From an uncultured Rhodobacterales bacterium (GTDB lineage Bacteria > Pseudomonadota > Alphaproteobacteria > Rhodobacterales > Rhodobacteraceae): DNA of 7,552 nt. Numbering within the stretch: position 1 is the stretch's first letter; each line of letters begins with the position of its first letter. The DNA lies in contig CALCGO010000266.1 in assembly GCA_937901055.1 (NCBI GenBank), positions 1 through 7,552 on the forward strand. The letters run 5' to 3'. This document shows, piece by piece, positions 6,134 through 7,552 of the stretch. A program made the position numbers and the translations under genes. The notes under the pieces are model-generated. The model did no database searches. It was not told the origin of the DNA and saw only the letters and a program-made list of their open reading frames with translations.

Positions 6134-7189
6134 TTAAGGCTTGGAACAGTCAGGTAGCGTGTGTCCAGCTTCTTCCCAAGCACGTACCGCGCCAGGGTGG
6201 AATTTCACAATGTTCGCTCCACAAAGACCGTTGGCTTTTTCGGAAACATCACCAAAGTTGAGCGTCGCCATGAATGGAGCCATCGCTTTGATCTCATCTA
6301 AATTCTCGATGTGCGACTTTGTGAGTTGGTAGGCCAGCTCTTCGTCCATGCTTTTGTTAACAAGATCCCCACCAGGCACAGCTTTGCCGCGGAACATGTC
6401 ATCCTCAGACACAATGGTCCAACCTTCACCCATCGCCGCTTTGATGTCTGCAAGCGGCACAACGAAAGGCGTTGAGCCAGGCTTGTTCAAGAACTTCTGC
6501 GTTGCCGGCGCTTCGAACAATTCCTTGGGCATGGAGTGCATTGTCATTGAACCCGCAGCGGAAGCTTGAGTCACCCGCGGTCCAGGGAACATTGCAGGGA
6601 TTACAGCAGCATCAACAGTGCCGTCGATAATCGCCGATGGCATCTGACTCCAGTTTACTGTCACCGTATCGTAATCGTCTTCTGGCTTCAGGCCGGTGAA
6701 AAGCTGGATCAAGCTACGTGAGTTCAAAGCGGCAGTACCACGTGGTGGCCCGTTCAAAACCTTCATGCCCTTAAGGTCATCCCAACCAGAAATTCCCTTT
6801 GAATCATATGCATAAAGCGTGAATATTGAGAATGTGTAAGGATAAAGCATAGCAATGCTATGACCAAGCTCATTAGCCGCGTCTTTTTCCAAATTTGAAT
6901 ATGGACCAGCTGCTTTCGCCATCAAGAACGGTAGAATAAAAGGTCCGCTGGCAAGATCAATTTTACCTTCCGCGAGGGCCATCATGTATTTGGTTCCGGT
7001 TTGCCCATCTTTCATTTGAATATTGGCGATGCCGCGCTCTGCTGCGTTCTCAACGAGCGACGTCGCGGATAGCGCACCGGCAGTGCCCGCGCCAGCAGCG
7101 TTGGATGTCAAGTTAACTTGCGCGAAACTCGCGCTTGCACTTAGCGCGAACGTCATGGCGCTGGCCGTTTTGAATATAGTCTTGAGCAT
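6134..7189 (-). CDS. TRAP transporter solute-binding protein, TAXI family
   Basis: Starting at ATG 7189 gives 351 residues with a clear Sec signal peptide: basic start MLKTIFK, hydrophobic core to about residue 20, then cleavage at SFA-Q (23/24). The strong GGGAGG (7195-7200) lies 5 nt upstream. An in-frame TTG at 7222 would add 11 residues before the signal peptide and is rejected. The mature part has TAXI-family features: an N-terminal glycine/alanine-rich binding strand (SNAAGAGTAGALSAT, 29-43), LAEGKIDLASG (72-82), WDDLKGMKVLNGPPRGTAALNSR (136-158), the DGTVDAAVIPA region (189-199), and the FHPGAVRAWEEAG ending (330-342). C323 and C348 could form a disulfide. The protein captures an organic anion in the periplasm and passes it to the fused permease 89 bp downstream. 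The ligand cannot be read from the sequence. Confidence 0.94.
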   Translation of the reverse strand: MLKTIFKTASAMTFALSASASFAQVNLTSNAAGAGTAGALSATSLVENAAERGIANIQMKDGQTGTKYMMALAEGKIDLASGPFILPFLMAKAAGPYSNLEKDAANELGHSIAMLYPYTFSIFTLYAYDSKGISGWDDLKGMKVLNGPPRGTAALNSRSLIQLFTGLKPEDDYDTVTVNWSQMPSAIIDGTVDAAVIPAMFPGPRVTQASAAGSMTMHSMPKELFEAPATQKFLNKPGSTPFVVPLADIKAAMGEGWTIVSEDDMFRGKAVPGGDLVNKSMDEELAYQLTKSHIENLDEIKAMAPFMATLNFGDVSEKANGLCGANIVKFHPGAVRAWEEAGHTLPDCSKP

Positions 7190-7194
7190 TGTGT

Positions 7195-7200
7195 CCTCCC
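7195..7200 (-). promoter_or_regulatory. Strong ribosome binding site deciding the binding-protein start
   Basis: GGGAGG on the minus strand with a 5-nt spacer (ACACA) to ATG 7189. It favours this ATG over the in-frame upstream TTG at 7222 and predicts strong translation, in contrast to the weak site of the permease gene. Confidence 0.8.
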
Positions 7201-7261
7201 TTAGCTCTAAACATTGCGGCAAATCTGTTGCTACCGCTGCGCAATCAATCTCTAGATGACA

Positions 7262-7294
7262 AAGTGAGCTGCAGTTTTCCTGTCTAACTCACTT
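7262..7294 (-). other. Inverted repeat in the operon leader
   Basis: AAGTGAG (7262-7268) and CTCACTT (7288-7294) are exact 7-bp complements around 19 nt, lying about midway in the predicted 165-nt 5' leader. No T-run or known riboswitch pattern is seen, so it may be only a leader stem. Confidence 0.3.
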
Positions 7295-7360
7295 CCAGGC
7301 ACTCCCAAAAATGCGGACCTTTAGATTCGCAATTCGTTTGAGTCCAGTCTTCTGAGCCCC

Positions 7361-7389
7361 AATACATTATTTCGGGATCCTTAAGTCAA
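7361..7389 (-). promoter_or_regulatory. Predicted sigma-70-type promoter of the operon
   Basis: On the minus strand TTGACT (7389-7384) is a 5/6 match to the -35 consensus. After exactly 17 nt comes TGTATT (7366-7361), a 4/6 match to the -10. Transcription would start near 7354, leaving a leader of about 165 nt before the binding-protein ATG. The AT-rich stretch just upstream (about 7390-7430) could act as an UP element. The spacer contains a GGGATCC operator-like core, so a bound repressor would block RNA polymerase. Confidence 0.6.
7369..7386. promoter_or_regulatory. Second, imperfect operator copy inside the promoter spacer
   Basis: ATTTCGGGATCCTTAAG matches the corresponding 17 bases of the perfect palindrome (ATTTTGGGATCCCAAAA) at 13 positions, including the whole GGGATCC core. 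Its centre (7377/7378) is 62 bp from the centre of the perfect copy, about six helical turns, and it sits between the predicted -35 and -10. Confidence 0.55.
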
Positions 7390-7425
7390 GAAATTTTAAA
7401 AATAAACATAAATTTTACTGATTTT

Positions 7426-7453
7426 ATTTCATTTTGGGATCCCAAAATGAAAT
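7426..7453. promoter_or_regulatory. Perfect 28-bp palindrome, probable primary operator
   Basis: Fourteen consecutive base pairs are symmetric around 7439/7440, with core TTTTGGGATCCCAAAA and further symmetric TCA/TGA and ATT/AAT flanks. It is centred about 86 bp upstream of the predicted start. There is no loop and no T-run, so a protein-binding site for a dimeric regulator is more likely than a terminator. One-component repressors such as GntR-family proteins use sites of this kind, but the regulator is not in the window and its family is not known. Confidence 0.7.
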
Positions 7454-7552
7454 TTTCATCTATTCTGTGGATGTGTGCTGCCCCTCAGAACAATGAGAGG
7501 TGCTAGGAGACGATTTAAAACTCGCATCGGGTTGCTAGCGCAGCCTAATTTT

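Larger units (their letters stand above)
7190..7552. other. 363-bp upstream region without a confirmed gene
   Basis: It contains the leader, promoter and two operator-like sites listed separately, plus an AT-rich block at about 7381-7435. At the right edge a plus-strand frame is open from GTG 7475 or ATG 7493 to the window end, but with no Shine-Dalgarno and only 20-26 codons. It could be the start of a divergent gene, or nothing. Confidence 0.5.

Noticed and set aside
7190..7222. Upstream TTG start adding 11 residues to the TAXI binding protein
   Set aside because: The extension would precede a normal signal peptide, while ATG 7189 has a strong GGGAGG 5 nt upstream.
7426..7453. Palindrome as a Rho-independent terminator
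   Set aside because: It is uninterrupted with no loop, its outer arms are AT-rich, it has no adequate T-run on either side, and it lies upstream of a promoter with a matching copy in the promoter spacer, so an operator fits better.
1..7552. CRISPR array, insertion sequence, tRNA or rRNA genes, defence system
   Set aside because: No regularly spaced repeats, transposase motifs, terminal inverted repeats or RNA-gene patterns were seen on either strand. All long frames are explained by metabolic and transport genes.

Overview
The window looks like part of the chromosome of a marine, Roseobacter-like alphaproteobacterium. This is an inference from moderate GC content and protein style: TAXI-type TRAP transport, a linear alkylsulfatase, and tight same-strand operons. 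No taxonomic marker gene is present. Nearly all of the window is one minus-strand operon, read from right to left, with a partial plus-strand gene converging on it at the left edge.

Layout in order of transcription (minus strand). A control region (about 7190-7552) carries a perfect 28-bp palindrome, a recognisable sigma-70-type promoter with a second copy of the palindrome core in its spacer, and a leader of about 165 nt. It is followed by a TAXI-family TRAP solute-binding protein (7189-6134) and an 89-bp gap holding a GC-rich hairpin plus T-run, a possible attenuator. Next come a fused TAXI-type TRAP permease (6044-3693), a formylglycine-type sulfatase-family hydrolase (3681-2098), a metallo-beta-lactamase-fold hydrolase (2092-1196) and a siderophore-interacting FAD reductase (1181-363). 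The last four genes are 5 to 14 nt apart and almost certainly co-transcribed. At the left edge, the 3' end of a plus-strand alkylsulfatase-type gene (1-345) converges on the reductase gene, with a possible two-way terminator between them.

Working model (inference): an organic anion, plausibly a sulfate ester or a related phospho- or phosphono-ester, is captured in the periplasm by the TAXI binding protein and imported by the fused permease. It is then hydrolysed in the cytoplasm by the sulfatase, which has no signal peptide. The MBL hydrolase resembles the AtsA-like/RNase Z-like branch and could act on the same or a downstream ester. The alkylsulfatase fragment next door adds a third possible sulfate-ester hydrolase. 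The job of the SIP-type flavin reductase here is unclear. The operator arrangement suggests control by a dimeric repressor that responds to the substrate. No regulator gene and no formylglycine-generating enzyme is seen in the window.
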